Assembly: GCF_900113655.1 (NCBI RefSeq)
Contig: NZ_FOQF01000029.1
Coordinates: 1 to 43,861, forward strand
DNA from: Pseudobutyrivibrio sp. OR37
GTDB taxonomy: Bacteria; Bacillota; Clostridia; Lachnospirales; Lachnospiraceae
Direction: 5' to 3'
Length of the DNA: 43,861 bases
The position numbers and the translations under genes were made by a program. Positions 32,053 to 40,231 of the stretch are shown here, one piece after another. Each line of letters starts with the position of its first letter. Positions within the stretch are counted from its first letter, which is position 1. The notes beneath the pieces were generated by a model. That model saw only the letters and a program-made list of their open reading frames with translations, made no database searches and was not told the DNA's origin.

Positions 32053-34189
32053 AGAGATGATGCAAAAGGCAAAGTATAAAATTACGGTCCATGACAGATA
32101 CGAGGATGAGGACACGCAGATTTATGAGTACGAAGCCTTTATCAGAATACAAAACCTAGGAGCTTATATCAAAATAGCAATCTTTGACCCAAGCTGGATG
32201 AGGGCAAATTGCACCGGTGCAAAATTCGAAGTGTTTTTAAACATCGAAGGTCAGGAATACATCACAAGAGAGCTCGATCAGGAAGGCAACGAAGTAAAAT
32301 GGCTAACAGCCATGATATACAACTTGTTAGAGAAGAACGGGCTCAAGCATTACTGGTGGCAATATGATTGCAAACAAAAGATATTTGCTAATGCAGATGC
32401 AATGAAGACATTAGCAAGAATTCCAGTAGAACATGAAAGAGGCTATAAAGGGATAGAAAGGTTGCAGCAGTGGCAACAAGCAGTCAAAGACGAGGAAACA
32501 AAGAGAAGAGAGAAGGCAGAACAGAAGCCATGGGATGAGGATATGGCAAAGATACCAGCACTGCCAAAGAACTTCAATGTATGGGCTAGGAAGAATGTGC
32601 TTAAAGACCATTTTATCTTCTACGAATATAGCCCAAAGAAGACTACCACAGGGTGGTGCACGAATTGTAGAACTGAGGTAACAGTCCAGGAGCCTAAGTA
32701 CAACAAAACAGCAAGGTGCCCTCACTGTAGAGCTAAAATCATCTACAAGTCCACAGGCAAGATTAAGACGCTATACGCTGAAGGATATTCAGCGAACATC
32801 ATTCAAAAGATTGATGGAGGAATTGTCGAGAGGACATTTACGTATAGCGAGAGCTATCGAGGTGATCCAAGGCATCCGCAAGAACACTTCTACGAGTATT
32901 CAAGAAAGCTTTTAGTGGATGACGAAGTGAAGACATACTACTGGCAGTCATACAAAAACAAATATGTTAGATGGTGCCTAGGAGAGACCATTAGTGTAGC
33001 CCATGAAGGCTTCCACTATGGCTGGTATGAAAACACGATTCTATACAAAGGCAATCTCAAGAAGATGGATAGTCCTTTGCTTAAACATAGCTCATATATG
33101 CTATGGAACAAGCTTCCAACGAGGTTGATGGCATACGTAATACTCGAAAAGCGATACCCAGTAATCGAGAGACTGGCCAAAGTGGGATTGTTTAGCCTGG
33201 CAAAAGAATTAATTCGAACCAGCAACAGCGAGCAACTAAAAAAGTATTCAGAACAGACATCTCTTGCAGATGGATTAGAGCTTGATAAGTTCAGGCTTAA
33301 AAGATTAAAGGCCATGGATGGCAATTTAACAGCACTCAGATGGCTACAGCGCGAAAAGAAGGATAACGAGGTTATATCAGACGACATAATCAAAACATTG
33401 GCCTCAGAGAACATTGGATATCTAGACATAGCATTTGCTCTCAAACGTCTATCAATAACCAAAACCTTTAACTATTTAGTAAAGCAGGCTGACGCAATGG
33501 GCGAGAGTATCGGACAGACAATCACAACATGGAAAGATTATTTGAGCATGGCAGAAAGGGCAAAGCTGAATCTTGCAGCAGACCAACTATTTAAGCCAAA
33601 AGACCTCAAGCTGGCACATGATGCAATGGTTCTTGATTCGAAGAAAGAAGAGAGAGCAAAGCTGGTTAAAAAGCTAGAAAAGGAATGGCCAAAGGTTGAC
33701 TCAAAGATGCCAAAGCTCAAGAAGTTCGAGTTTGCAGCAGACGGATATCAAATTGTGGTTCCTAACGGAATTGAAGACATCGTAACAGAAGGTTTGTGCT
33801 TGAGACATTGTGTACATACCTCAACATACTACTACGACAGAATCCAAAGGGACGAAAGCTATATTTTCTTTTTGCGAAGAGCTGAGAACCCTGATTTTCC
33901 TTGGTACACCTTAGAGGTAGAGCCATCAGGAAATATTAGGCAGAAAAGAACCACTGGAGACAAGCAAAACGATGATTTCAAGAAAGCAATAGCCTTTTTG
34001 AAAAAGTGGCAGAAATACTTCAAAAAACAGCTGACAAAAGAGGAGAAAAAGCTTGGAGTCATAGCGGACCAATTAAGACAAGAGAACTACAGCCAGCTGA
34101 GGAAGGATAAAAAAGAGGTATGGCATGGCAAATATGCCGGACAACTTCTGGCAGACATCCTGGAGGCTGATTTCATGAAAGCAATGTAA
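32006..34189 (+). CDS. PcfJ domain protein
   Basis: A 727-residue protein found in plasmids, conjugative elements and phages of Firmicutes, named after pCF10 PcfJ; function not established. Order: N-terminal region (1-190), a zinc ribbon CTNC/CPHC at about 218-240, a long helical middle part, and the conserved PcfJ segment near 590-650 with EGLCLRHCVHTSTYYYDRIQ, SYIFFLRRAENPDFPWYTLE and RQKRTTGDKQN. These motifs are clear. GGGGAAGG lies five bases before the ATG, which sits inside the preceding gene. It contains one of the three TTGCACCGGTGCAA palindromes (32209-32222) in frame as N-C-T-G-A. Confidence 0.85.
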   Translation: MQKAELRKLRRLDATKEMMQKAKYKITVHDRYEDEDTQIYEYEAFIRIQNLGAYIKIAIFDPSWMRANCTGAKFEVFLNIEGQEYITRELDQEGNEVKWLTAMIYNLLEKNGLKHYWWQYDCKQKIFANADAMKTLARIPVEHERGYKGIERLQQWQQAVKDEETKRREKAEQKPWDEDMAKIPALPKNFNVWARKNVLKDHFIFYEYSPKKTTTGWCTNCRTEVTVQEPKYNKTARCPHCRAKIIYKSTGKIKTLYAEGYSANIIQKIDGGIVERTFTYSESYRGDPRHPQEHFYEYSRKLLVDDEVKTYYWQSYKNKYVRWCLGETISVAHEGFHYGWYENTILYKGNLKKMDSPLLKHSSYMLWNKLPTRLMAYVILEKRYPVIERLAKVGLFSLAKELIRTSNSEQLKKYSEQTSLADGLELDKFRLKRLKAMDGNLTALRWLQREKKDNEVISDDIIKTLASENIGYLDIAFALKRLSITKTFNYLVKQADAMGESIGQTITTWKDYLSMAERAKLNLAADQLFKPKDLKLAHDAMVLDSKKEERAKLVKKLEKEWPKVDSKMPKLKKFEFAADGYQIVVPNGIEDIVTEGLCLRHCVHTSTYYYDRIQRDESYIFFLRRAENPDFPWYTLEVEPSGNIRQKRTTGDKQNDDFKKAIAFLKKWQKYFKKQLTKEEKKLGVIADQLRQENYSQLRKDKKEVWHGKYAGQLLADILEADFMKAM
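32209..32222. promoter_or_regulatory. TTGCACCGGTGCAA palindrome, copy 2 (inside PcfJ gene)
   Basis: Exact 14-bp copy of the core at 26677-26690. It is read in the frame AAT-TGC-ACC-GGT-GCA, different from copy 3, so conservation is at DNA level. Confidence 0.65.
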
Positions 34190-34198
34190 GGAGGAGAC

Positions 34199-35542
34199 AT
34201 GGAAAACGAAATAACTTACCAAAAGACCTATGCGCAGTTCAAAGAGGAGTGCGACACAGTAGTCAAGCAGACCGCAGAAAGCTTTGTAAGGCTTGGATAT
34301 CTGCTGAAGGTGGCAAGAGACACAGACATCTTGAAAGAAAGCACCTACAATACGGTGGCCGAGTTTGCTGAAGCTGAATACGGATTAAATGCCACCTACG
34401 TGAGCAGATTTATTTCTATCAACGACAGATTTTCAGAAGGTGGCTACTCAGATCGGCTTGAGAGCAAATATCAAGGCTTCGGATACGCAAAGCTCTCAGT
34501 AATGCTTCAGCTTCCAGATGCGATGAACGAGGAACTATCAGCAGACATGACTAAGGCAGATATAACAGCCGTTAAAGACGAGTTCGACGCTGAAAAAAAG
34601 GTGACAGATATAGAGCGAATGATAGAGCCTCAAGCAGAAGCTCCTGAGTTGCCAATGAGGTTGCAATTATTGTACAAGACACTTGATAGCCTCGGAGAAA
34701 GTGAGCCAGAGATATTTATCAAGGTTGCCAAGTCTGCAGACTTAGAAAACACGGAAAGCCGAGTGGTACTTGCAATGGTTCCTAGTGATACAAAGGTGTA
34801 TTCGGTAAGAGTTATGGGCTTAGGCAGAATGGTGCTGACATGCTCAGAGGATAAGGTCTCAATCGTAAATTCTAGAACAGCTGATAAGCAGCTTTACACT
34901 TGGGCTGAGGTTAAGCAAATGTGGGAGGAGATTGGAGCTATTGAAGAGCTGCCATTTCCAAACAAACCTGAAGAAAGATGGGAAAAGCACTATGGCCGAA
35001 AACTAGAAATTGCACCGGTGCAAGAGGAAAAGAAAGAGACAAAGAAAAAGGAGTCAAAAGTTGTCAAAGCCAAGGAAGTAACAGAAACAGATACTCACCT
35101 GACAGAGGCTGAAAACAAATCAAACGATTCTGAGAACGAAAATCAAGGATTTGAGAACGAATCACATGATTTTGAGAACGATTCTTGTGAAGATGATAAC
35201 GGGGAGATAGAAGATGAAACTGATAATGGTAATCCTGGAGAGGATGATTATTCAGACGAAGCTGAAGCTGATGATGAAGTAGAACATGTTGAGGTTGCAG
35301 CAGTAGAAGATTTTGTTGATGACAGTCACGAGCCAACACCTATTGAGATTGAGTTGGCAGAGTGCATCAATCTTTTAGATGGCTACAGAGCAGAGCTGTG
35401 CAAACCTAATTTAACAAGTCGAGGCGTAAGGGAACTCAAAGACAATATGGTTCCATTAATCGCCCAAGCAATGGGAAGACTTGCATCAGCGCTTTGGGAT
35501 AAAGAGATAGCAGAAGACGATGAGGAGGACGAGGGAGAATGA
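34199..35542 (+). CDS. phage protein with DUF3102-like N-terminus and long acidic disordered region
   Basis: A 447-residue protein. Residues 1-75 (AESFVRLGYLLKVARDTDIL, AEFAEAEYGLNATYVSRFIS) resemble the DUF3102/ParB-adjacent helical module seen in phage proteins that choose or bind DNA. Residues about 275-375 are a highly acidic, Asn/Asp/Glu-rich low-complexity stretch with repeats such as GFENESHDFENDS, and the C-terminal part (376-447) is helical and acidic. Such acidity suggests DNA mimicry or a flexible linker; not proven. Palindrome copy 3 lies at 35010-35023. GGAGG precedes the ATG; the stop overlaps the next start. Confidence 0.62.
   Translation: MENEITYQKTYAQFKEECDTVVKQTAESFVRLGYLLKVARDTDILKESTYNTVAEFAEAEYGLNATYVSRFISINDRFSEGGYSDRLESKYQGFGYAKLSVMLQLPDAMNEELSADMTKADITAVKDEFDAEKKVTDIERMIEPQAEAPELPMRLQLLYKTLDSLGESEPEIFIKVAKSADLENTESRVVLAMVPSDTKVYSVRVMGLGRMVLTCSEDKVSIVNSRTADKQLYTWAEVKQMWEEIGAIEELPFPNKPEERWEKHYGRKLEIAPVQEEKKETKKKESKVVKAKEVTETDTHLTEAENKSNDSENENQGFENESHDFENDSCEDDNGEIEDETDNGNPGEDDYSDEAEADDEVEHVEVAAVEDFVDDSHEPTPIEIELAECINLLDGYRAELCKPNLTSRGVRELKDNMVPLIAQAMGRLASALWDKEIAEDDEEDEGE
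35010..35023. promoter_or_regulatory. TTGCACCGGTGCAA palindrome, copy 3
   Basis: Exact 14-bp copy, read as ATT-GCA-CCG-GTG-CAA (I-A-P-V-Q) at the border between the folded and acidic parts of the host gene. Confidence 0.65.
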
Positions 35543-35835
35543 GAGTTTATTTAAGTGGACCAATCACAGGAAAAAAGAATTACATGAAGCATTTTGCAGC
35601 AGCAGAGAATGATGTCAAAAGAGGCGGACACGAGGTAATCAATCCAGCAAAGAATGCTCACGTAATGCCAAGAACAACTACACACAAAGAGTACATGAAG
35701 GTGTGCTTGGCTCAGCTAGATTGTTGCGATGCAATTGTAATGCTTAACGGTTGGAAGGAATCCAGCGGAGCTAGAGAAGAATTCTGCTATGCAGTAGATA
35801 AACGTATACCAATATTTTTTGAGGAGGAAAAATAA
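35539..35835 (+). CDS. DUF4406 protein (nucleoside 2-deoxyribosyltransferase-like fold)
   Basis: A 98-residue protein with MRVYLSGPITGKKNYMKHFA at the N-terminus, NPAK in the middle and CDAIVMLNGWKESSGAREEF near the end. These are the hallmarks of DUF4406, related to nucleoside deoxyribosyltransferases and widespread in phages; nucleotide binding or metabolism is likely but unproven. The catalytic Glu could be that of the SGAREE motif. It starts four bases inside the preceding gene (ATGA overlap) and its last base is the first of the next gene, so it is part of a tightly coupled run. Confidence 0.85.
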   Translation: MRVYLSGPITGKKNYMKHFAAAENDVKRGGHEVINPAKNAHVMPRTTTHKEYMKVCLAQLDCCDAIVMLNGWKESSGAREEFCYAVDKRIPIFFEEEK

Positions 35836-36230
35836 TGTCAAACGAAATCCCAAGCAAAGAAACAAGCAGAGGAACAATAGTACACTACGGAGCATGCCGA
35901 TATTGTGGCCAGCATCATTCCTTTGAAGGAATAATCGACATGACCGAAGAGGAGAAGATCACAAAGGCCACATCAATGTGTGATTGTGAGGAAGCGATAG
36001 GAGAAACAAAGCGCCTAGAGGGCGTAGAGCTGGCGAAGAAGAACGTAGACAAGCTTTTAGGCAAGTATGCATTTGCTGAACTTCTAAAGCCATTCGCAGA
36101 GGAGCTTGCTAAGTTCCATCTAGACAGCCTTACAGTCAAAGTTGGTAATGTTACAGCCTCAATGAGCTACAAGGATGGAAAAATCATCGTCAAAAAGAAA
36201 GTCACAGACGAGAGTACATTGGAGGCTTAA
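35835..36230 (+). CDS. phage protein with cysteine-rich N-terminus, function unknown
   Basis: A 131-residue protein with HYGACRYCGQHH (about 16-27) and later MCDCEEA (about 48-54), likely one zinc site, followed by a helical and then a beta-rich C-terminus (VGNVTASMSYKDGKIIVKKK). Not assigned to a family. AGGAGG lies before the ATG; it overlaps DUF4406 by one base. The last base is two bases before the next ATG. Confidence 0.62.
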   Translation: MSNEIPSKETSRGTIVHYGACRYCGQHHSFEGIIDMTEEEKITKATSMCDCEEAIGETKRLEGVELAKKNVDKLLGKYAFAELLKPFAEELAKFHLDSLTVKVGNVTASMSYKDGKIIVKKKVTDESTLEA

Positions 36231-36231
36231 G

Positions 36232-36651
36232 ATGAGCAAATCAATCATGCATCAGAAGGATGGCAGCTGCTACCTGTGTATGCGATTGAACCTTGACTAT
36301 GATACGCACAAGACTACAGAAGAGCATCACGTAGTGTTCGGAGTCCAGAACAGAACCAAAGCCGAGCACTACGGACTCAAGGTTTATCTTTGCCATGAGC
36401 ATCACACGGAAGGCAAATATGCAGTACATAAGAATTACAAGATAGCTCGTATGCTTCAGAACGAAGCACAAATGAGATTCGAGGCAGTACACCCAGAGTT
36501 AGACTGGATGAGCGTATTTGGACGCAACTATAAGCAAGATGAACAGTCGGTTGCGACATCGCAAGAAACAGAAGATACAGAGCCAGGATTTAGATTTTTG
36601 GAAGAGGAAGAAATAAATGGCACGCAAGAAAGCAGAATACAGAGGACCTGA
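36232..36651 (+). CDS. HNH-like zinc protein of the phage recombination/replication region
   Basis: A 139-residue protein with an HNH-type arrangement: CYLCMRLNLDYDTH, then EEHHVVFGVQNRTKAEHYGL, then LCHEHHTEGKYAVHKNYKIA. CxxC plus HHVV and CxxHH match phage-encoded HNH nucleases of the recombination-protein type. If active it would be a small metal-dependent nuclease, possibly resolving DNA junctions. The start at 36232 has TTGGAGG; an in-frame ATG at 36175 lies in the preceding gene. The acidic C-terminal tail (about 100-139) contains SVATSQ, encoded by a near-palindrome similar to one in the SleB-like gene. Confidence 0.7.
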   Translation: MSKSIMHQKDGSCYLCMRLNLDYDTHKTTEEHHVVFGVQNRTKAEHYGLKVYLCHEHHTEGKYAVHKNYKIARMLQNEAQMRFEAVHPELDWMSVFGRNYKQDEQSVATSQETEDTEPGFRFLEEEEINGTQESRIQRT

Positions 36652-36964
36652 TGAAACAGACATTGCAGCAGGAGCTGCGAAAAAGAGTCTAAAGAGCTAT
36701 GGACATTACATGGAGGAGCTTCAAAGAAAGGATGTTGTAGTTATTCAATGCGACGGGGTAGAACGCAAAACAGTAAGGGAAAGAATGCAAGAAGAACGTG
36801 AGAGGAGAATTGAAATGGGAGAATTAAAAGCTGGTGATACAGTTAAATGTTTTAACCATGAGGATATGCGCCACGTTTTAGAGAGTCTAAAAAAGCAGGG
36901 CTACAAGGCAGATTATCTGTATGAGAAAGATGGCAAGGAAGGAATGCGGATAATTATCAAATAG
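36617..36964 (+). CDS. hypothetical phage protein
   Basis: A 115-residue basic/acidic mixed protein, not recognised. The N-terminal half has a charged helix (VERKTVRERMQEERERRIEM); the C-terminal 40 residues (KAGDTVKCFNHEDMRHVLES, QGYKADYLYEKDGKEGMRII) look like a small alpha/beta fold. It starts inside the HNH-like gene with GGAAGAGGAAG upstream, so translation is coupled. Confidence 0.58.
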   Translation: MARKKAEYRGPDETDIAAGAAKKSLKSYGHYMEELQRKDVVVIQCDGVERKTVRERMQEERERRIEMGELKAGDTVKCFNHEDMRHVLESLKKQGYKADYLYEKDGKEGMRIIIK

Positions 36965-36981
36965 CAAAAAGGAGGTAAGTT

Positions 36982-37185
36982 ATGGAACAGATTGTAGGAT
37001 TAAGGGTTGAAGGAGCACCACCATACGCAAAGGACTATCAAATTTGGATTGTAAGAGTTGATGAATTGCATCAGGATAAAGCCTGGTTTTTTGGAGCTTA
37101 TGAGACAGAAGAATATGCTAAGGAGATAGTAAAAGATATCCATAGAGCAGTAATAGTGCTTAATCCTGTAACAGAAGGAATCTAG
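36982..37185 (+). CDS. small hypothetical phage protein
   Basis: A 67-residue protein, not recognised, starting MEQIVGLRVEGAPPYAKDYQ. AAAGGAGG lies seven bases upstream. It is alpha/beta with a DUF-like YETEEYAKEIVKDI stretch. The following 100 bases contain only a very short frame. Confidence 0.55.
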   Translation: MEQIVGLRVEGAPPYAKDYQIWIVRVDELHQDKAWFFGAYETEEYAKEIVKDIHRAVIVLNPVTEGI

Positions 37186-37292
37186 TAGGAGGGGAACATG
37201 GAGAAGGAAAGAGAGCCACCAAAGTAATTGGTCTATTGCAGCAGGATAATAAATTTTATATACCACACGAAAAAAAGGGAGATTAAATAAGC

Positions 37293-37697
37293 ATGACAAA
37301 AGCGGAAGTGCACGAGATATTAACATCACCAAGAAGGACTAAAAGACAGATAGCGGTCACTAAAGCTCAGATGGAGAAGCTTAGAGTTATGATGCTGCCT
37401 GGAGCAATACGATACGACAAGGATAGCGTGCAATCATCGCCACAAGACCCAATGTTGATATTCGCCGAGAAGCTGGACGAGCTAATGCAAACCGCAAAGA
37501 GATTGGAACTTGCATACATGCAGCAGTATACAGCAGTGGAGACTCTAGCAAATGCCCTGGATGATGCACACAGAGATGTAATAAAACTAAGATATTTGGC
37601 GGATTATGGAGCACCACAGATAGCACTAGAGCTAAACTATTCGGAATCTACGGTATACAAGCTCAAAAGAGAAGCAATAAAACTTTTAGAAGGATGA
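37293..37697 (+). CDS. ArpU/RinA-like late transcription regulator (sigma-70 region 4-type)
   Basis: A 134-residue protein with an N-terminal helical part and a C-terminal region-4-like helix-turn-helix: DDAHRDVIKLRYLADYGAPQ, then IALELNYSESTVYKLKREAI. This matches phage proteins that switch on late (packaging and structural) genes, and sits where ArpU-type regulators usually lie, just before HNH and terminase genes. The next 190 bases include a terminator; late transcription probably begins there. No strong ribosome binding site (AAAAAGGGAG somewhat distant). Confidence 0.78.
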   Translation: MTKAEVHEILTSPRRTKRQIAVTKAQMEKLRVMMLPGAIRYDKDSVQSSPQDPMLIFAEKLDELMQTAKRLELAYMQQYTAVETLANALDDAHRDVIKLRYLADYGAPQIALELNYSESTVYKLKREAIKLLEG

Positions 37698-37788
37698 TAG
37701 TAAAAGTCAAGAAAAAAAGTTTTTATAGTGCTACTATGATAGTGTAAAAAAACTTAAAGACCCCCCAATACAAATTACTTCTCCGAAA

Positions 37789-37816
37789 GGACTTAGCGTG
37801 ACGCTAGGTCCTTTTT
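37789..37816 (+). terminator. terminator between early and late regions
   Basis: GGACTTAGCG (37789-37798) pairs with CGCTAGGTCC (37802-37811) with one G-T, then five T. Confidence 0.85.
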
Positions 37817-37874
37817 GAGTATAACAAAGCATTAACAGCTGGCCTGTTCGAGTGCTTTTTATAATAGATCATGT

Positions 37875-37899
37875 CGGGGCAGCATATAAATGCGCCCCG
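37875..37899 (+). other. GC-rich hairpin before the HNH endonuclease gene
   Basis: CGGGGC (37875-37880) pairs with GCCCCG (37894-37899), enclosing GCAT/ATGC with loop ATAA and a bulged A. It ends 20 bases before the ATG at 37920 and has no T-run. Confidence 0.5.
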
Positions 37900-37919
37900 A
37901 GGCTAAGGCCGAGGCAACT

Positions 37920-38261
37920 ATGAAGAACGAAAGATATGCAAATGGTAGCTTAAGAAGAAAACATAGAGCAAGATTCAAGGCTATGGATGCACCCTGTGGC
38001 ATCTGCAAAGGCAAATACGGCCCCATCCATTACGACGAGCCTAGCGACCATAACCACCCGCTATCGTTCGTTATCGACGAGATAATACCGATATCGAGAG
38101 CTTTAGAGTTCGGTTACAGCTCGAAGCGTGAAGCTGCCGAGGACTGGAATAACCTACAAGCGGCTCATTATTGGTGCAATGCCCAGAAGAGCAACAAGCT
38201 TCCAAACGAACAAAAGAAAAAGGTTTCACATTCAAGAATTGTGCAGGACGGCAACTGGTAA
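37920..38261 (+). CDS. phage HNH endonuclease
   Basis: A 113-residue nuclease. APCGICKGKYGPIHYDEPSD carries the first CxxC, DHNHPLSFVIDEIIPISR the metal/catalytic core, and WNNLQAAHYWCNAQKSNK the closing CxxxK-type motif (NLQ..H..CN). In HK97-like phages of Firmicutes an HNH protein encoded just upstream of the terminase works with it at cos cleavage. The start at 37920 is preferred over the frame's first ATG at 37890, which lies inside a GC-rich hairpin. The terminase small subunit gene follows 205 bases on. Confidence 0.85.
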   Translation: MKNERYANGSLRRKHRARFKAMDAPCGICKGKYGPIHYDEPSDHNHPLSFVIDEIIPISRALEFGYSSKREAAEDWNNLQAAHYWCNAQKSNKLPNEQKKKVSHSRIVQDGNW

Positions 38262-38300
38262 AACTCTTATATGTCATATAGATTCTCCTTTTTCGCTGAA

Positions 38301-38430
38301 GGGTGGGGAGGGACCCCTCCCCACACCCCTAAGCGACCCCATGCCGTACCAGCGTCGACACACTAAATGCAAAAATCCACAGTTTTTGCATCAGGTTTCA
38401 AAAGTAACAACATAATGAACAAATGTCGTT
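38301..38430. other. candidate cos region
   Basis: Between HNH and terminase lies a strong G/C dyad, GTGGGGAGGG (38303-38312) with CCCTCCCCAC (38315-38324), followed by GCAAAAA/TTTTTGC and TGTCGT/ACGACA stems. The location and symmetry suit a cohesive-end site; the nick positions cannot be set by reading. Confidence 0.45.
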
Positions 38431-38466
38431 TCACTTTACGACAAAAAACAACAAAGGAGGTGCATT

Positions 38467-38778
38467 ATGGCTACAACAAAGAAGACTACAACAAAGCGCA
38501 AAAGCACTAAAACAGCGAGCTCGCGGACATCAGCAAGAAGTGTTAATTCTGTTGAAAAGAAGTGGAAATCTGAGGGCGAACTTGGAGCAGTTGAAGCAAT
38601 CATTCTTAAATACGCAAAGATGATAGATATCACAGATTCGAGCAGAGATTTGAAGCCATTGGCATCTGGAATGCTTGAAGCTATCGACAGAAAGAAAGCC
38701 CTTGAAGCGGCGAAGGGCGAAAGTGGAGCAATGGAAGCTCCAGTATTTAAGATTCTAAAGGCAGCTAATGGAAATTAA
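38467..38778 (+). CDS. terminase small subunit (candidate)
   Basis: A 103-residue protein with a Lys/Thr/Ser-rich basic N-terminus (about 1-25) and a mostly helical remainder (VEAIILKYAKMIDITDSSRD, LKPLASGMLEAIDRKKALEA). No single motif is decisive; the assignment rests on size, basic tail and position directly before the large subunit, whose start lies within its last codons (11-base overlap). The small subunit recognises the packaging site and regulates the large one. AAGGAGG precedes the ATG. Confidence 0.65.
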   Translation: MATTKKTTTKRKSTKTASSRTSARSVNSVEKKWKSEGELGAVEAIILKYAKMIDITDSSRDLKPLASGMLEAIDRKKALEAAKGESGAMEAPVFKILKAANGN

Positions 38779-40231
38779 GCTGGGGTGCCAGGAGCCCACC
38801 TTCAGATGGTCCGCTCCATATGAAAAAACGGAAGGTGGCTTTGCTAGTCAGTTATCAGCCGCTTATGATTTAACACCCCATGAATGGCAAGACCTGGTAT
38901 TAAATGATTGGCTTGCTGTAGATGAAAACGGAGTATTGATTAATCACACCTGCGTGCTAATGGTGCCACGTCAAAATGGTAAGACTGGCGTTTCAGATCC
39001 TCGTGAGACATGGGGATTAATTGCACGAGGTGAGAGCATATTACACACAGCTCAAGAGTATCAAACAGCTAAAAAGGCATTTGATAGATTGAGAGCTAAA
39101 TTTGGTGAAAAAAGGAATGATCCATTTGCAAAGTATCCCGAACTTAATGCAATGGTGAAAAAGTATACTACATCAGCCAATCAAATGATTCTCGATTTGA
39201 CTAATGGCGGACATATTGAATTCAGAACTCGTGGCAACGGTACAGATGTTGGCCGAGGCGGTACATTCGATTTGGTAGTAGTTGATGAGGCGCAGAGCTA
39301 CACAGAAGCACAAGCTGAAGCTCTAGCGCCTTTAAATATATCAGCCCCTACAGGTAGTCCTCAAACAATATTGATGGGGACTCCACCAACACCAGAGGCA
39401 ATACACAAAGGATTTATCCTGGCTAAGACAATTAAAGAGATAAGAGCCGACAAGCCTAAAGGTTCATGCTTGCATCTTTGGGGAGTGGATGAGGTTGGAG
39501 ATGTCAAGGACATAACAAGATGGTACAGATGCAATCCATCTCTGGGATACAACCTTTTGATTTCTGGTCTTGAAAAAGACATGAGAATGATGACCGATGA
39601 TGGATTCGCTAGAGAGCATTTAGGATATATTGCGAACATTCTGGAGAAGAAACAAGACTTTGCACTAAATCATAAAATGTGGGAGGCTTGCAAATCTTCT
39701 AGGAAACAGGATGGAGAAGGCAAAAGAGCCTATGGAGTCAAGTTCTCATCAGATGGAGCCATGGTCACTCTTTGTGGAGCGATTATTGATTCTAAGGGAT
39801 ATGCAAGAATATCACTTATAGAGCACAAAGAGACTATCCATGGTACTAACTGGCTTGCAGATTGGCTTAATGCAAGATACAACACGGCATCTTGCGTTGT
39901 AATAGATGGACGAAACGGTGTAGATGTGCTTGTCGACAAGATAGCACCTACATGGAAGCGCAAAGGCTCTGTTGTTCGTCCAAGAGCAAACGACATGATT
40001 GCAGCAGTATCTACTCTGATCAATGAGCTGGCGGAAGAAACTGTTAGCTGGTATGGAGAGCAGGAGCTGCTTAATGATAGTGCATTGACATCTGTTAAAA
40101 GGTCTATTGGCTCAGGCGGTGGATTTGGATTCGGTGGTGAAAATCCCGAACCTATTGAGGCTTGTGCATTAGCTCTTTGGGGATGTAGGAATAGTAAATC
40201 AGAACCAGGAAGAAAAATGAGGATAGGTTAA
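38768..40231 (+). CDS. terminase large subunit
   Basis: ATPase/nuclease that packages DNA into the procapsid. In 487 residues it has Walker A PRQNGKT (67-73), Walker B and catalytic Glu in LVVVDEAQ (about 168-175), the coupling motif in ILMGTPPTPEA, and a C-terminal RNase H-fold nuclease with GVKFSSDGAMVTLCG and the Asp of VIDGRNGVDVLVD. This is the HK97/lambda-type large subunit. It overlaps the small subunit gene, and its stop shares a base with the portal start. The start ATG is preceded by GGCAGCTA only, consistent with coupling. Confidence 0.93.
   Translation: MEIKLGCQEPTFRWSAPYEKTEGGFASQLSAAYDLTPHEWQDLVLNDWLAVDENGVLINHTCVLMVPRQNGKTGVSDPRETWGLIARGESILHTAQEYQTAKKAFDRLRAKFGEKRNDPFAKYPELNAMVKKYTTSANQMILDLTNGGHIEFRTRGNGTDVGRGGTFDLVVVDEAQSYTEAQAEALAPLNISAPTGSPQTILMGTPPTPEAIHKGFILAKTIKEIRADKPKGSCLHLWGVDEVGDVKDITRWYRCNPSLGYNLLISGLEKDMRMMTDDGFAREHLGYIANILEKKQDFALNHKMWEACKSSRKQDGEGKRAYGVKFSSDGAMVTLCGAIIDSKGYARISLIEHKETIHGTNWLADWLNARYNTASCVVIDGRNGVDVLVDKIAPTWKRKGSVVRPRANDMIAAVSTLINELAEETVSWYGEQELLNDSALTSVKRSIGSGGGFGFGGENPEPIEACALALWGCRNSKSEPGRKMRIG

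Noticed and set aside
37198-37227. Nine-codon frame after AGGAGG
   Set aside because: Too short to support as a gene without further evidence.
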